Shown: in pieces, positions 15,429 to 23,206 of the stretch | How positions within the stretch are numbered: position 1 is the first letter of the stretch | How the letters are laid out: the number at the start of each line of letters is the position of its first letter | Source: JBBCJM01 sp037190175 | Lineage (GTDB): Bacteria; Pseudomonadota; Alphaproteobacteria; Rhodobacterales; Rhodobacteraceae | NCBI GenBank assembly: GCA_037190175.1 | Contig: JBBCJM010000207.1 | Coordinates: 1-25,325, forward strand | Direction of reading: 5' to 3' | DNA length: 25,325 nt | Made by a program: the position numbers and the translations under genes | Notes under the pieces: model-generated | Databases searched by the model: none | Told to the model about the DNA's origin: nothing | Seen by the model: the letters and a program-made list of their open reading frames with translations, nothing else

Positions 15429-16381
15429 GCGGAAGGTCCCTCCCTCTGCGCCCGCTGGGACAGGAGCGCGCCGATCCGGGGGTCGAGCCAGCCGTAGAGC
15501 AGATCGACCGTCAGGTTGGTGACGACCATGGAAACGCCGGCCAGCAGGATGATGACCTGCACCACGGGCAGGTCGCGCAGGGCGACGGAGCTCACGAACA
15601 GCCGCCCCACCCCCGGCCAGGCGAACACCGCCTCGGTGATGATGGCGCCGGCGATCATCGAGCCCACGAAGAAGCCGCCGATGGTCACCAGCGGGATCGC
15701 CGTGTTGGGGATGGCATGGCGGCGCACCGCCTGTTTCCAGGACAGCCCCTTGGCCTGCGCCACCCGCATGTAGGGCTTGTTGAGGATCTGCAGCATGGCC
15801 GAGCGGGTGTAGCGCGCGAAGACCGCGGCCTCGCCCACCGCCATGGTGGCGACCGGCATGACCAGATGCGCGGCGCTGGTGTGGCCGGCGGTGGGCAGCA
15901 CCCGCAGCTTGACCGAGAACAGCAGGATCAGGAAGATCGCGATGACGAAGTTCGGCAGGCAGAACCCCGCCACCGCAAGGGTCATGATCCCCCGGTCCAG
16001 CGGCCGGCCGTAGGACAGCGCCGCCGCCACGCCGGCGGGCACGCCGATGCCCAGCGCCACGATCACGGTCAGCCCCATCAGCAGCAGCGTGTTGGGCACC
16101 CGCTCCAGCACCACCACCAGCGCGTCGCGGCCGTCGACATAGGAATTGCCCAGCCGGCCCTGCGACAGTTCGGACAGGAAGGCCAGGAACTGCACCCAGA
16201 TCGGCCGGTCGGTGCCCAGCCGCGCCCGCATCTCGCGCAGCGCGTCCTCGCTGGCCTCGGGGCCCAGCAGCGCCATCGCGGGATCGCCGCTGAGCCGCAG
16301 CACCACGAAGACCGTGGTGACCAGCAGGAAGATGGTCAGAAGCCCGCGCAGGATCTTGCGGACGACGATGCCTGTCTTCAT
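15425..16381 (-). CDS. Dpp-type ABC permease, DppB-like
   Basis: The 318-residue permease has an N-terminal membrane segment (ILRGLLTIFLLVTTVFVVLR), the family region GDPAMALLGPEAS, LGTDRPIWVQF and GRLGNSY, and a transport domain with the EAA loop YMRVAQAKGLSWKQAVRRHA. It ends with LLYGWLDPRI, typical of DppB. The ATG at 16381 overlaps the DppF-like stop by 4 bp and its own stop overlaps the DppC-like start. It forms the transmembrane channel with the DppC-like subunit. Confidence 0.94.
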   Translation of the reverse strand: MKTGIVVRKILRGLLTIFLLVTTVFVVLRLSGDPAMALLGPEASEDALREMRARLGTDRPIWVQFLAFLSELSQGRLGNSYVDGRDALVVVLERVPNTLLLMGLTVIVALGIGVPAGVAAALSYGRPLDRGIMTLAVAGFCLPNFVIAIFLILLFSVKLRVLPTAGHTSAAHLVMPVATMAVGEAAVFARYTRSAMLQILNKPYMRVAQAKGLSWKQAVRRHAIPNTAIPLVTIGGFFVGSMIAGAIITEAVFAWPGVGRLFVSSVALRDLPVVQVIILLAGVSMVVTNLTVDLLYGWLDPRIGALLSQRAQREGPSA

Positions 16382-17352
16382 CCCGGGATCTCCTCCAGAT
16401 GGCAGGCCGCGCCGACCCCCTGCGCCCGGGGGCGCAGCACCGGCCGTTCCAGCGCGCAATGGGGGCGCACGAAGGGGCAGCGGGTGCGGAAGCTGCAACC
16501 CTCCATGCTCTCGAAGGCGCTGGGCGGGTCGCCCGGGGGGATCTGGTCGCGCTCTTCGCCGCCGGGCTCCAGCCGCGGGATCGAGGCCAGCAGGCTGCGG
16601 GTATATGGATGGGCGGGGCTTTCGAAGATCCGCTCCGTCTCGCCGATCTCGACGATCCGCCCCGCGTACATCACCGCCACCCGCTGGCACAGGTGCCGCA
16701 CCAGCGACAGATCGTGGCTGATGAAGAACAGCGCCAGCCCCAGTTCCCGCCGCAGGTCCACCAGCAGGTTGACCACCTGCGCCTGCACCGAGACGTCCAG
16801 CGCGGACAGGGGCTCGTCGCAGATCAAGAGATCCGGCCCCAGGATCAGCGACCGCGCGATGACCGCGCGCTGCCGCTGGCCGCCGGACAGCGCGTTGGGA
16901 TATTTCGCGGCGATCTGCGCCGACAGGCCCAGGGCGGCGAGCTGTTCGTAGGCCCGCGCCTGCCGGTCCTCGCGCCGGCCGATGTCGTGGATGGTCAGCA
17001 CCTCGGCCACCTGGTCCACGATCCTCATGCGGGGGTCGAGCGAGGCCAGCGGGTCCTGGAAGACATACTGCACCCGCCGGCGGAACCGCATCCATTCGGC
17101 CGGCCGGAAGCTCGCGATATCGCGGCCGTCGAAGACCACCTGCCCGGCCGAGGGGCGCGACAGGTTCAGCACGGCGCGGGCCAGCGAAGACTTGCCGCAG
17201 CCGCTTTCGCCGACCAGGCCGAAGGCCTCGCCCGGCGCGATGTCCAGCGAGACGCCGGCGACGGCATTCACCGTCCTGCGCAGGCCGAACAGGCCCTGCT
17301 TGTGCTGGAAGCGAAGCTGAAGGTCGCGGATGCTGAGCAGGGGAACCGTCAC
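16378..17352 (-). CDS. Dpp-type ABC ATPase, DppF-like (GTG start)
   Basis: The 324-residue ATPase has Walker A GESGCGKSS, Q-loop VFQDPLASLDPRM, signature LSGGQRQR, Walker B LLICDEPLSALD and the switch His in FISHDLSLV. The C-terminal oligopeptide-transporter extension has the conserved cysteine pattern GCSFRTRCPFVRPHC plus a later Cys (GAACHLEE), as in DppD/DppF proteins reported to hold an iron-sulphur cluster. The only sensible start is a GTG at 17352 (VTVPLLSIRDLQL), overlapping the DppD-like stop as GTGA. A longer reading to 17967 would lie inside that gene and has no protein-like sequence. It is therefore translationally coupled. Confidence 0.93.
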   Translation of the reverse strand: MTVPLLSIRDLQLRFQHKQGLFGLRRTVNAVAGVSLDIAPGEAFGLVGESGCGKSSLARAVLNLSRPSAGQVVFDGRDIASFRPAEWMRFRRRVQYVFQDPLASLDPRMRIVDQVAEVLTIHDIGRREDRQARAYEQLAALGLSAQIAAKYPNALSGGQRQRAVIARSLILGPDLLICDEPLSALDVSVQAQVVNLLVDLRRELGLALFFISHDLSLVRHLCQRVAVMYAGRIVEIGETERIFESPAHPYTRSLLASIPRLEPGGEERDQIPPGDPPSAFESMEGCSFRTRCPFVRPHCALERPVLRPRAQGVGAACHLEEIPG

Positions 17353-18389
17353 GGCCGTCCGCCCCCGTGCGGCAGCGGGTGGTGGCAGGCATAGCCCCCG
17401 GTTTCGGATGCCTGCCACGGCGGGGCGGTGGTCCGGCACTCCGCCCCCGCGTTCGGGCACCGGGGCGCGAAGCTGCAACCGGCGGGCAGGTCCAGCGGGC
17501 TGGGCACCACGCCCTCGATCGCGGTCAGCCGCGACACCCGGCGGTCGACCCGGGGCCGCGCCCCCAGCAGCCCGGCGGTATAGGGATGGCGCGGCGCGCG
17601 GAACACCGCCCGGGTGGAGCCGCTTTCCACCACCCGCCCGCAATACATCACCGCCACGCGGTCGCAGGTCTCGGCCACCACGCCCAGGTCGTGGGTGACC
17701 AGCAGGATCGCCATGTCGTGGTCCCGGCGCAGCCGCCGCAGCAGCGCCAGGATCTGCGCCTGCACCGTCACGTCCAGCGCGGTGGTCGGCTCGTCCGCCA
17801 GCAGAAGCCGCGGCCCGCGCGCCAGCATCATCGCGATCAGCGCACGCTGGGCCTGCCCGCCCGACAGTTCGTGCGGATAAAGCGCCAGCCGCGAGGCGGG
17901 ATCGGGCATTCCCACGTCGCGCAGCAGGTCCGTGGCGCGCTGCCGGTATCGCGCGACGGCGCGCCACGGCAGCCGGCCGGGCGACAGCGCCTCGACCAGC
18001 TGCCGGCCCAGGGTCTGGACCGGGTTCAGCCCCGATTGCGGTTCCTGGATGATCATCGCGATCTCGCGGCCGCGGATCTCGACCATCGCCGCCTCGTCCA
18101 GCGCCAGCAGGTTCCGGCCCTGGAACAGGATCTCGCCGCGCGCCGTCATCCTCTTGCCCAAAAGCCGCAGCAGCGACAGGCAGGTGACGCTCTTGCCGCT
18201 GCCGCTTTCCCCGACCAGGCCCAGGATCTCGCCCTGGCCCACCGTCAGGTCCACGCCGTGCAGGATCGGCACCGCCGCCGCGCCCGAGCCCGCCGCCAGG
18301 CGCAGGTCCCTGACCTCGAGCAGGGCGGGGCGCGGCTGCGGCGGGCCGACGGCGCGGGGGCCGGCCAGGGTGGCGTCGGCCCGCGTCAC
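17349..18389 (-). CDS. Dpp-type ABC ATPase, DppD-like (GTG start)
   Basis: The 346-residue ATPase carries Walker A GESGSGKSV, the Q-loop region IIQEPQSGLNPV, a slightly changed signature LSGGQAQR, Walker B LLLADEPTTALD and the switch His in LVTHDLGVV. Near the C-terminus GCSFAPRCPNAGAEC and YACHHP give the four-cysteine pattern of this family. The start is a GTG at 18389, overlapping the stop of the M24 gene (GTGA). About 20 residues of proline-rich sequence precede the first domain strand. It partners the DppF-like ATPase. Confidence 0.93.
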   Translation of the reverse strand: MTRADATLAGPRAVGPPQPRPALLEVRDLRLAAGSGAAAVPILHGVDLTVGQGEILGLVGESGSGKSVTCLSLLRLLGKRMTARGEILFQGRNLLALDEAAMVEIRGREIAMIIQEPQSGLNPVQTLGRQLVEALSPGRLPWRAVARYRQRATDLLRDVGMPDPASRLALYPHELSGGQAQRALIAMMLARGPRLLLADEPTTALDVTVQAQILALLRRLRRDHDMAILLVTHDLGVVAETCDRVAVMYCGRVVESGSTRAVFRAPRHPYTAGLLGARPRVDRRVSRLTAIEGVVPSPLDLPAGCSFAPRCPNAGAECRTTAPPWQASETGGYACHHPLPHGGGRP

Positions 18390-19600
18390 CGCATCATGTC
18401 CGCTTCGAAGGGGAAATCCGTCAGCACCTCGGCCCCGTTGGCGGTGATCAGCACCTGCTGCTCCAGCTTCACCCCGTCGATCCCGTTCGGATGGCCGATA
18501 TAGCTTTCGACGCAGAAGACCATGTTCTCTTCGATCAGGCCATCGAACCCATAGGCGTCCCAGTCCTCGCGATAGGGGATGTTGGGATATTCGAAGCCCA
18601 CGCCGGCGCCATGCGCGATCTTGCTGTAGCGGCGCGGCAGATAGATCTCCGGCATCTGCCAGCTCTTGTCGACCAGTTCCTTGAAGGTCACCCCCGGCCG
18701 CATCAGCTCCATGTTATAATGCACGTTCTCATAGGCAAGCTGGTAGAGTTCGCGCTGGATGGCGGTCGGCACGGCCGCGCAGATCCAGGTCCTCGACATG
18801 TCGCAGCCATAGCCGAAAGGCCCGAACAGGTCGGTATCGACGGCAACCAGGTCGCCCGCTCCTATCACCCGGTCGGAGGATTCCTGGAACCACGGATTGG
18901 TCCTTTCCCCGGAGCTCAGCAGCCGGGTCTCGATCCATTCGCCGCCCATGGCGATGTTGGTCTGGTGCAGGATCGACCACAGCTCGTTCTCGGTGATGCC
19001 CGGGGCCAGCGCCTCGCGCATCCTGGTCAGCCCGGTCTGCGTGACCTGGACGCCCCGGCGCATGCAGGCCAGTTCGTCGGTCGACTTGATCTGCCGCGCG
19101 CGTTCCGAGGCCGGCTCGGCCGAGAAGACCTCGATCCCCTCGGCCTGCAGCGCCCTGACGATCCGGTAGTCCAGCCGGTCCATCGCCAGCCGGCGGTTGC
19201 GGCCGCAGGTCTCGCGCACCAGCGCCGCGATCTCCTGCGCGAAGGCGCGGATGCGCAGGTCGATGAAAGGGCCCGCGCTGGGCAGATCCCAGGCCTGCGC
19301 CGGCCGGATGTCCTGGATCGTCTCCAGGTCGCGGGACAGATGCTCGGCCCCGAAATATTCGAACAGGGTCACCGGGCCCCCGGTCGGGATGAACACGTAG
19401 CGGAACGGCCAGCGCAGCGTGTAGATGTGCATGTTGCGGCTGTCGGTGGCGTAGCGGATGTTGTTGGGGTCGAACAGCACGCAGCCGGCCAGATCCTCGG
19501 CCGCCAGTTCGGCGCGCAGCCGGCCCAGCCGATAGGCGCGCATCCTGACCAGATCGGGCGTCGTCGGGCCGGGGGCCGGGGAGCTGGCGGCGTCGGTCAT
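18386..19600 (-). CDS. M24-family metalloenzyme, DddP-like but lacking the lyase catalytic Asp
   Basis: The 404-residue protein has an N-terminal creatinase-like domain (about 20-170) and a pita-bread M24 domain. All six metal positions of DMSP lyase DddP are present: Asp255, Asp257, Asp267, His330, Glu365 and Glu380. Their spacing matches my recollection of DddP (295, 297, 307, 371, 406, 421). The segments GGEWIETRLL and RTNPWFQE are also almost DddP-like, and Tyr325 matches DddP Tyr366. However, the proposed catalytic Asp377 of DddP falls on Phe336 here (HGAGVGF, codon at 18593-18595). Ordinary DMSP cleavage is therefore unlikely; a hydrolase or lyase acting on another small molecule is more plausible. 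The ATG at 19600 has GAGG upstream. It sits between a phosphodiesterase gene and the Dpp ATPases. Confidence 0.88.
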   Translation of the reverse strand: MTDAASSPAPGPTTPDLVRMRAYRLGRLRAELAAEDLAGCVLFDPNNIRYATDSRNMHIYTLRWPFRYVFIPTGGPVTLFEYFGAEHLSRDLETIQDIRPAQAWDLPSAGPFIDLRIRAFAQEIAALVRETCGRNRRLAMDRLDYRIVRALQAEGIEVFSAEPASERARQIKSTDELACMRRGVQVTQTGLTRMREALAPGITENELWSILHQTNIAMGGEWIETRLLSSGERTNPWFQESSDRVIGAGDLVAVDTDLFGPFGYGCDMSRTWICAAVPTAIQRELYQLAYENVHYNMELMRPGVTFKELVDKSWQMPEIYLPRRYSKIAHGAGVGFEYPNIPYREDWDAYGFDGLIEENMVFCVESYIGHPNGIDGVKLEQQVLITANGAEVLTDFPFEADMMR

Positions 19601-19609
19601 CCGGGAACC

Positions 19610-20413
19610 TCATGCATCGCGCGAAAGGGTGGTTCGGTCGAGGTAGTCGTGGAAATGCACCACCACGCGCGCCTCGTCGGCGAAGACCACCGCATAGGAC
19701 GGCGGCTCGTGGCTGTGCGGCACGTGATCCACGGTGTGCAGGTCCAGCGGCACCTGATGGTTCGTGCCCCGCGTGCTGGAGAAGGGGATGCCGGCCCAGG
19801 AGCCGCTCATTGGCCGGTGCACATGGCCCAGGAACAGGTGGCGGATGTTGCGATGGCCCGCCAGCAGGGCGTGCAGGGCCGCGTCGTCGCGCAGCCGGAT
19901 CCGGTCCAGCGAGGGGATGCCGCAGTCGAAGGGCGGGTGGTGCATGAACAGGAAGACGGGCCGCTGGCCGGCAAGGCGCAGTTCGTTGCGCAGCCAGCCC
20001 AGCCGCGCCGGGCAGTAGCGGCCCGCGCTCGACCCTTCGTTCAGGGTGTCCAGCAGCAGGAACCGGCCCGCCGGCGTGTCGAACGCCTGCTGCACGAAGC
20101 CCCGCCCGTCGTCGGCCAGATCCGGGAAGGCCGCCCGCGCCGCCGCCCGCCGGTCGTGGTTGCCGATCATCAGCCGCACCGGCATGGGCAGGGCGCGCAG
20201 GCAGTCGCGCAGCAGGTCATAGGCGCCCGGCTCGGCCAGATGCGTCAGGTCGCCCAGCACGACGCAGAGCGCGGCGTCGGCGTGATGGGCCGCGATGTCC
20301 TCGACGCAGGCGCGCAGCCGTTCGGCCGGGTCGAGCCCCTTCAGCATCCGCCCCGCCGGGACCAGATGCAGGTCGGTGACGCAGACGAACTTGAAGGCGG
20401 GCGCCGGTGTCAT
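19610..20413 (-). CDS. GpdQ-like metallophosphoesterase (class III phosphodiesterase)
   Basis: The 267-residue cytoplasmic protein is a calcineurin-like phosphoesterase. Motifs: DLH (Asp14, His16), GDLTH (Asp55), GNHD (Asn85, His86), HHPP (His158), and GHVHRP (His197, His199). Length and spacing resemble GpdQ and the cyclic-nucleotide class III phosphodiesterases. These cleave phosphodiesters such as glycerophosphodiesters, and some also accept phosphonate monoesters. The ATG at 20413 overlaps the alcohol dehydrogenase stop (ATGA); a longer frame to 20503 is not protein-like. In this operon it could split an imported phosphonate ester or phosphodiester into free phosphonate plus alcohol. That role is inference; the fold and metal site are clear. 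Confidence 0.9.
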   Translation of the reverse strand: MTPAPAFKFVCVTDLHLVPAGRMLKGLDPAERLRACVEDIAAHHADAALCVVLGDLTHLAEPGAYDLLRDCLRALPMPVRLMIGNHDRRAAARAAFPDLADDGRGFVQQAFDTPAGRFLLLDTLNEGSSAGRYCPARLGWLRNELRLAGQRPVFLFMHHPPFDCGIPSLDRIRLRDDAALHALLAGHRNIRHLFLGHVHRPMSGSWAGIPFSSTRGTNHQVPLDLHTVDHVPHSHEPPSYAVVFADEARVVVHFHDYLDRTTLSRDA

Positions 20414-21504
20414 GGCCGGCCCGCCGACAGCAGCGCCTCGGCCGAGCCGATGAAGTTCTGCCCCCGCTCGCCCTCCAGCGCCTGCCGGACCAGCAGCGGC
20501 CATTCCTCCCGCGCCACGCCGTGCGAGGCCGGGTCGGTGGCGACGCCCAGACCGGCCAGAAAGTCGTCCAGCCGGGCGGCGCCGCGCGACAGGTCCTCGC
20601 CCAGGATCGCCGTCAGGCCGTCGCGGCAGGGGCCGTTCTGCCGCGCCAGGCTGCGCACGATCAGCGGCAGCGTGAACGAGCAGGCGATGCCGTGCTGGAT
20701 GTCGTTGCGCAGCGTCAGCGCGTAGGAGATGGAATGCGCCACCGCGGTCCGGGTGTTCGAGAAGGCGAGCCCCGCCTGAAGTGCGGCGCGCGATATCCGG
20801 GCGCGCAGCTCGATGTCGTCCAGCGCCTCGACCAGCCGCGGCAGCAGGCCGATGATGTCGCGCGCCGCCGCCACGGCATGGGCCGAGGAGATCGGATTGG
20901 CATTCCTGTTCCAGATGCTCTCGAAGGCATGGGACAGCGCGTCCAGGGCCGTGGCGATGGTCAGCCCGCGGGGCATCGAAGCCATCAGGTCCGGGTCCAC
21001 CACGGCGTGGCTGGGATAGAGGCTGGGCAGCGACAGCGAATGCTTGCGCTGGGTCCGGCGGCTCCAGACCGTGGCCCAGCAGGTGACCTCGCTGCCGGTG
21101 CCCGCGGTGGTCGGGACCGCGATCACCGGCAGGCTGCGCGCCCGGCCGTCCGCAGTCTTCAGCAGCCGGTCCAGCCGCAGCGGCCGGCCCTGCGCCGCGG
21201 CGAAGACCTTGGCGGAATCGATCACCGATCCGCCGCCCAGGGCGACCAGGACCTGCGGCGCCGGCCGGCTTTGGGCGAAGCGCGCGATCTGGACCGACAG
21301 CTGGGAGATGTCGGGGTTCGGGGCGATGTCGCAGACCGTCAGGACCGGGGGCCCGCTCGGCCCGGCCAGCCGGCAGGCCAGCCGGTGGAACATGTCCTCG
21401 TCATAGGTCACCAGGGCATAGGGGCGGCCGCCGATCAGGGCGGGCAGCCCATCGAAACTGCCCCGTCCGAAACGCACGTCGACTGGATTTCTGTAGGTCC
21501 ACAC
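20410..21504 (-). CDS. Iron-type alcohol dehydrogenase, possibly phosphonate-related
   Basis: The 364-residue protein is a group III (iron-containing) alcohol dehydrogenase. It shows the nucleotide motif GGGSVIDSAKV near residue 90, PTTAGTGSEVT near 131, and the metal ligands Asp188, His192 (DALSHAFES), His257 (VAHSISYAL) and His271 (DIQHGIACS). The start is a GTG at 21504 (VWTYRNPVDVRFG); the frame continues to 21666, but the extra 54 residues are unlike the family and cover the operator. The group resembles the reductases that interconvert phosphonoacetaldehyde and 2-hydroxyethylphosphonate in phosphonate pathways. With PhnY and PhnA in the same window and no PhnW, it could oxidise hydroxyethylphosphonate to the PhnY substrate. 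It is the first gene of the long operon, 60 bp or more downstream of LysR site 2. Confidence 0.87.
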   Translation of the reverse strand: MWTYRNPVDVRFGRGSFDGLPALIGGRPYALVTYDEDMFHRLACRLAGPSGPPVLTVCDIAPNPDISQLSVQIARFAQSRPAPQVLVALGGGSVIDSAKVFAAAQGRPLRLDRLLKTADGRARSLPVIAVPTTAGTGSEVTCWATVWSRRTQRKHSLSLPSLYPSHAVVDPDLMASMPRGLTIATALDALSHAFESIWNRNANPISSAHAVAAARDIIGLLPRLVEALDDIELRARISRAALQAGLAFSNTRTAVAHSISYALTLRNDIQHGIACSFTLPLIVRSLARQNGPCRDGLTAILGEDLSRGAARLDDFLAGLGVATDPASHGVAREEWPLLVRQALEGERGQNFIGSAEALLSAGRP

Positions 21505-21563
21505 GAAGGTCCACGGTCCTTTTCCTGCGATGGAGGCAGAGTACGATCTGCGATACCATCTAC

Positions 21564-21580
21564 AAATGCATAATTTCGAT
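21564..21580. promoter_or_regulatory. LysR-type operator candidate, site 2 (before the alcohol dehydrogenase operon)
   Basis: AAATGCATAATTTCGAT lies 60-76 bp upstream of the GTG at 21504, in an AT-rich island inside the 172-bp gap between the Dpp-type binding-protein gene and the dehydrogenase. It differs from site 1 at 2 positions of 17. Read leftward, it and site 3 share an 18-bp run, ATCGMAATTATGYATTTG, with two variable positions. The inner dyad is CAT-N7-ATG. Confidence 0.7.
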
Positions 21581-21630
21581 GATTTCCATTGGTGAAAGAA
21601 ATGATCCGGCGCGCACCCCAGGAACAGGAT

Positions 21631-21653
21631 CGGCCGGGCGCTGGGCCCGGCCG
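21631..21653 (-). terminator. Strong stem-loop after the Dpp-type binding-protein gene
   Basis: CGGCCGGGC (21631-21639) pairs perfectly with GCCCGGCCG (21645-21653) around a 5-base loop, 24 bp after the binding-protein stop at 21677. No T-run follows in the leftward direction. It may be a partial terminator, or a 3' hairpin that stabilises the binding-protein mRNA, a common way to make more binding protein than membrane subunits. Confidence 0.6.
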
Positions 21654-21676
21654 GCTGACAGGTCATGCCTGCCCGA

Positions 21677-23206
21677 TCAGTCCCTGAACGAGATGGCTCC
21701 GGCGCGGAAATCCATGAACACGTCCTCCAGCGGCGGCTTCCATTCGATGCTGTTGCTGACCCCCCAGAACCCCGGCAGCTCGTGCAGGAAGGTGCCCGGC
21801 GTGCCGCCGTAGTCGACGATCTGCAACATGGCGGCGAAGGCGGCGCGGCGGGTGGCCAGGTCGTTGCTGAACAGGTCGGGGCCGAGGGCGAAGAATTCCT
21901 CGCTGGACCAGTTCTCGCGGTTGGGGATGAACCCGCCGGGCTGAAGATGGCGCCAGAGGCCGCCGATCGGGTCGTTCCAGTAGATCACCTGCGACAGGTT
22001 GTAGATGCCCAGGCCCGGCTGCTGGATCTCGGCGCTGGTCTCCTTCAGCTCCAGCACGACGTTCAGCCCCACGTCCCGCCACATCGCCTGGAGGATCTGC
22101 GCGGTCTGCACCTCGCCGGGATAGAAGTCCTGCCGGTATCGATAGGCGATCTCCTCGCCGTTGTAGCCCGCCTCGGCGATCAGCGCGCGCGCCTTGTCGG
22201 GGTCATAGCCGATGGGCTGGTGGTCGGCGATGAACATGTCGCCGAACATCTCGGACTGGAAGCTGTTGGGCACCACCACCTGGCCGCGGAACAGGGTCTC
22301 CACGATCAGGTCGCGGTCGATGGCCCAGCTCAGCGCCACGCGCATCCGCGGATCGGCCAGCACCGGGTGGCGGTGGTCGTAGACGATCCAGCGGATGTTG
22401 CCGGTGGCGCCGTCGACCACATAGGCGCTGCCGCTGGCCTCGATGGTCTCGAACTGGTCGGGCGTGAAGTCGGTGATGAAGTCGTATTCGCCGGTGATCA
22501 GCCCGGCGATGCGCGAGGCGACCTCGGGCACCACCGTGTAGGTCACCGCCGCGACCGGCGAGGGCTCGCCCCAATAGTCGGGATTGGCCTCGATCCGCAC
22601 CGTCTCGCTGTCCAGCGACACCAGGCGGAACGCCCCGGTGCCGACCACGTTGCGGCCCCAGTCCTCCCACGAGGCGGCGGCCAGATAGGCGTCGCCGCAG
22701 ACCATCTGCGACATCCAGGAACTGAAGCGGCGCAGCACCAGCGGATCGGGCTCGGTGTTGCGGATGCGCACGCGCAGCCGGTCGACCGCCTCGACGGATT
22801 CGATCAGGAAGTATTCGCGGGCCGTTGTCCAGCCCGGCGCGCCGTCGCCCAGATAGCGCTGCGGCCCCAGGCTGATCACCACATCCTCGGCGGTGAAGTC
22901 CTCGCCATTGTGGCATTTCACGCCGTCGCGGAGGGTGAATTCCACGGTCCGGTCGTCGATCATCTCCCAGCTGGTGGCGAGCAGGGGTTCGATCATGCGG
23001 CTTTCATAGTCGTATTCCACCAGCGTTTCCAGGATGTTGCTGATGATGCGGGTGGCGGGCGTGGTATTGGCCTGCATCGGATCCAGCGCGCGCGGCGAGG
23101 CCGTGGTGGCCACCACCAGATCCCGCGCGCCGGCGGTCGTGGGGGCCAGCAGCCCCGCCCCCGCGGCAAGCAGGAGCGATAGGCCAAGCTTTCTGGGGTC
23201 GGTCAT
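21677..23206 (-). CDS. Dpp/Opp-type periplasmic binding protein
   Basis: The 509-residue protein is an extracellular solute-binding protein family 5 member (DppA/OppA class). A signal peptide spans about residues 1-27 (LGLSLLLAAGAGLLAP, cleavage near AGA-RD). The mature protein has the family landmarks: SPRALDPMQANTTPA, ILETLVEYD, PLLATSWEMIDDRTVEFTLRDGVKCHNGEDFTAEDV, VVGTGAFRLV and YDPDKARALIAEAGY. I chose the ATG at 23206, which has GGAGG 8 bp upstream and overlaps the TIM-barrel gene stop (ATGA). It presumably delivers the ligand to the Dpp-type permease encoded 5 kb downstream. The residue pattern does not reveal whether the ligand is a peptide, an opine or a phosphonate conjugate. Confidence 0.93.
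   Translation of the reverse strand: MTDPRKLGLSLLLAAGAGLLAPTTAGARDLVVATTASPRALDPMQANTTPATRIISNILETLVEYDYESRMIEPLLATSWEMIDDRTVEFTLRDGVKCHNGEDFTAEDVVISLGPQRYLGDGAPGWTTAREYFLIESVEAVDRLRVRIRNTEPDPLVLRRFSSWMSQMVCGDAYLAAASWEDWGRNVVGTGAFRLVSLDSETVRIEANPDYWGEPSPVAAVTYTVVPEVASRIAGLITGEYDFITDFTPDQFETIEASGSAYVVDGATGNIRWIVYDHRHPVLADPRMRVALSWAIDRDLIVETLFRGQVVVPNSFQSEMFGDMFIADHQPIGYDPDKARALIAEAGYNGEEIAYRYRQDFYPGEVQTAQILQAMWRDVGLNVVLELKETSAEIQQPGLGIYNLSQVIYWNDPIGGLWRHLQPGGFIPNRENWSSEEFFALGPDLFSNDLATRRAAFAAMLQIVDYGGTPGTFLHELPGFWGVSNSIEWKPPLEDVFMDFRAGAISFRD

Noticed and set aside
18386..19600. Calling the M24 protein the DMSP lyase DddP
   Set aside because: The metal ligands match but the catalytic Asp position is Phe336, and no DMSP genes are nearby.
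21505..21666. Longer N-terminus of the alcohol dehydrogenase starting at 21666
   Set aside because: The extra 54 residues are unlike the family and would run through the hairpin and the operator.
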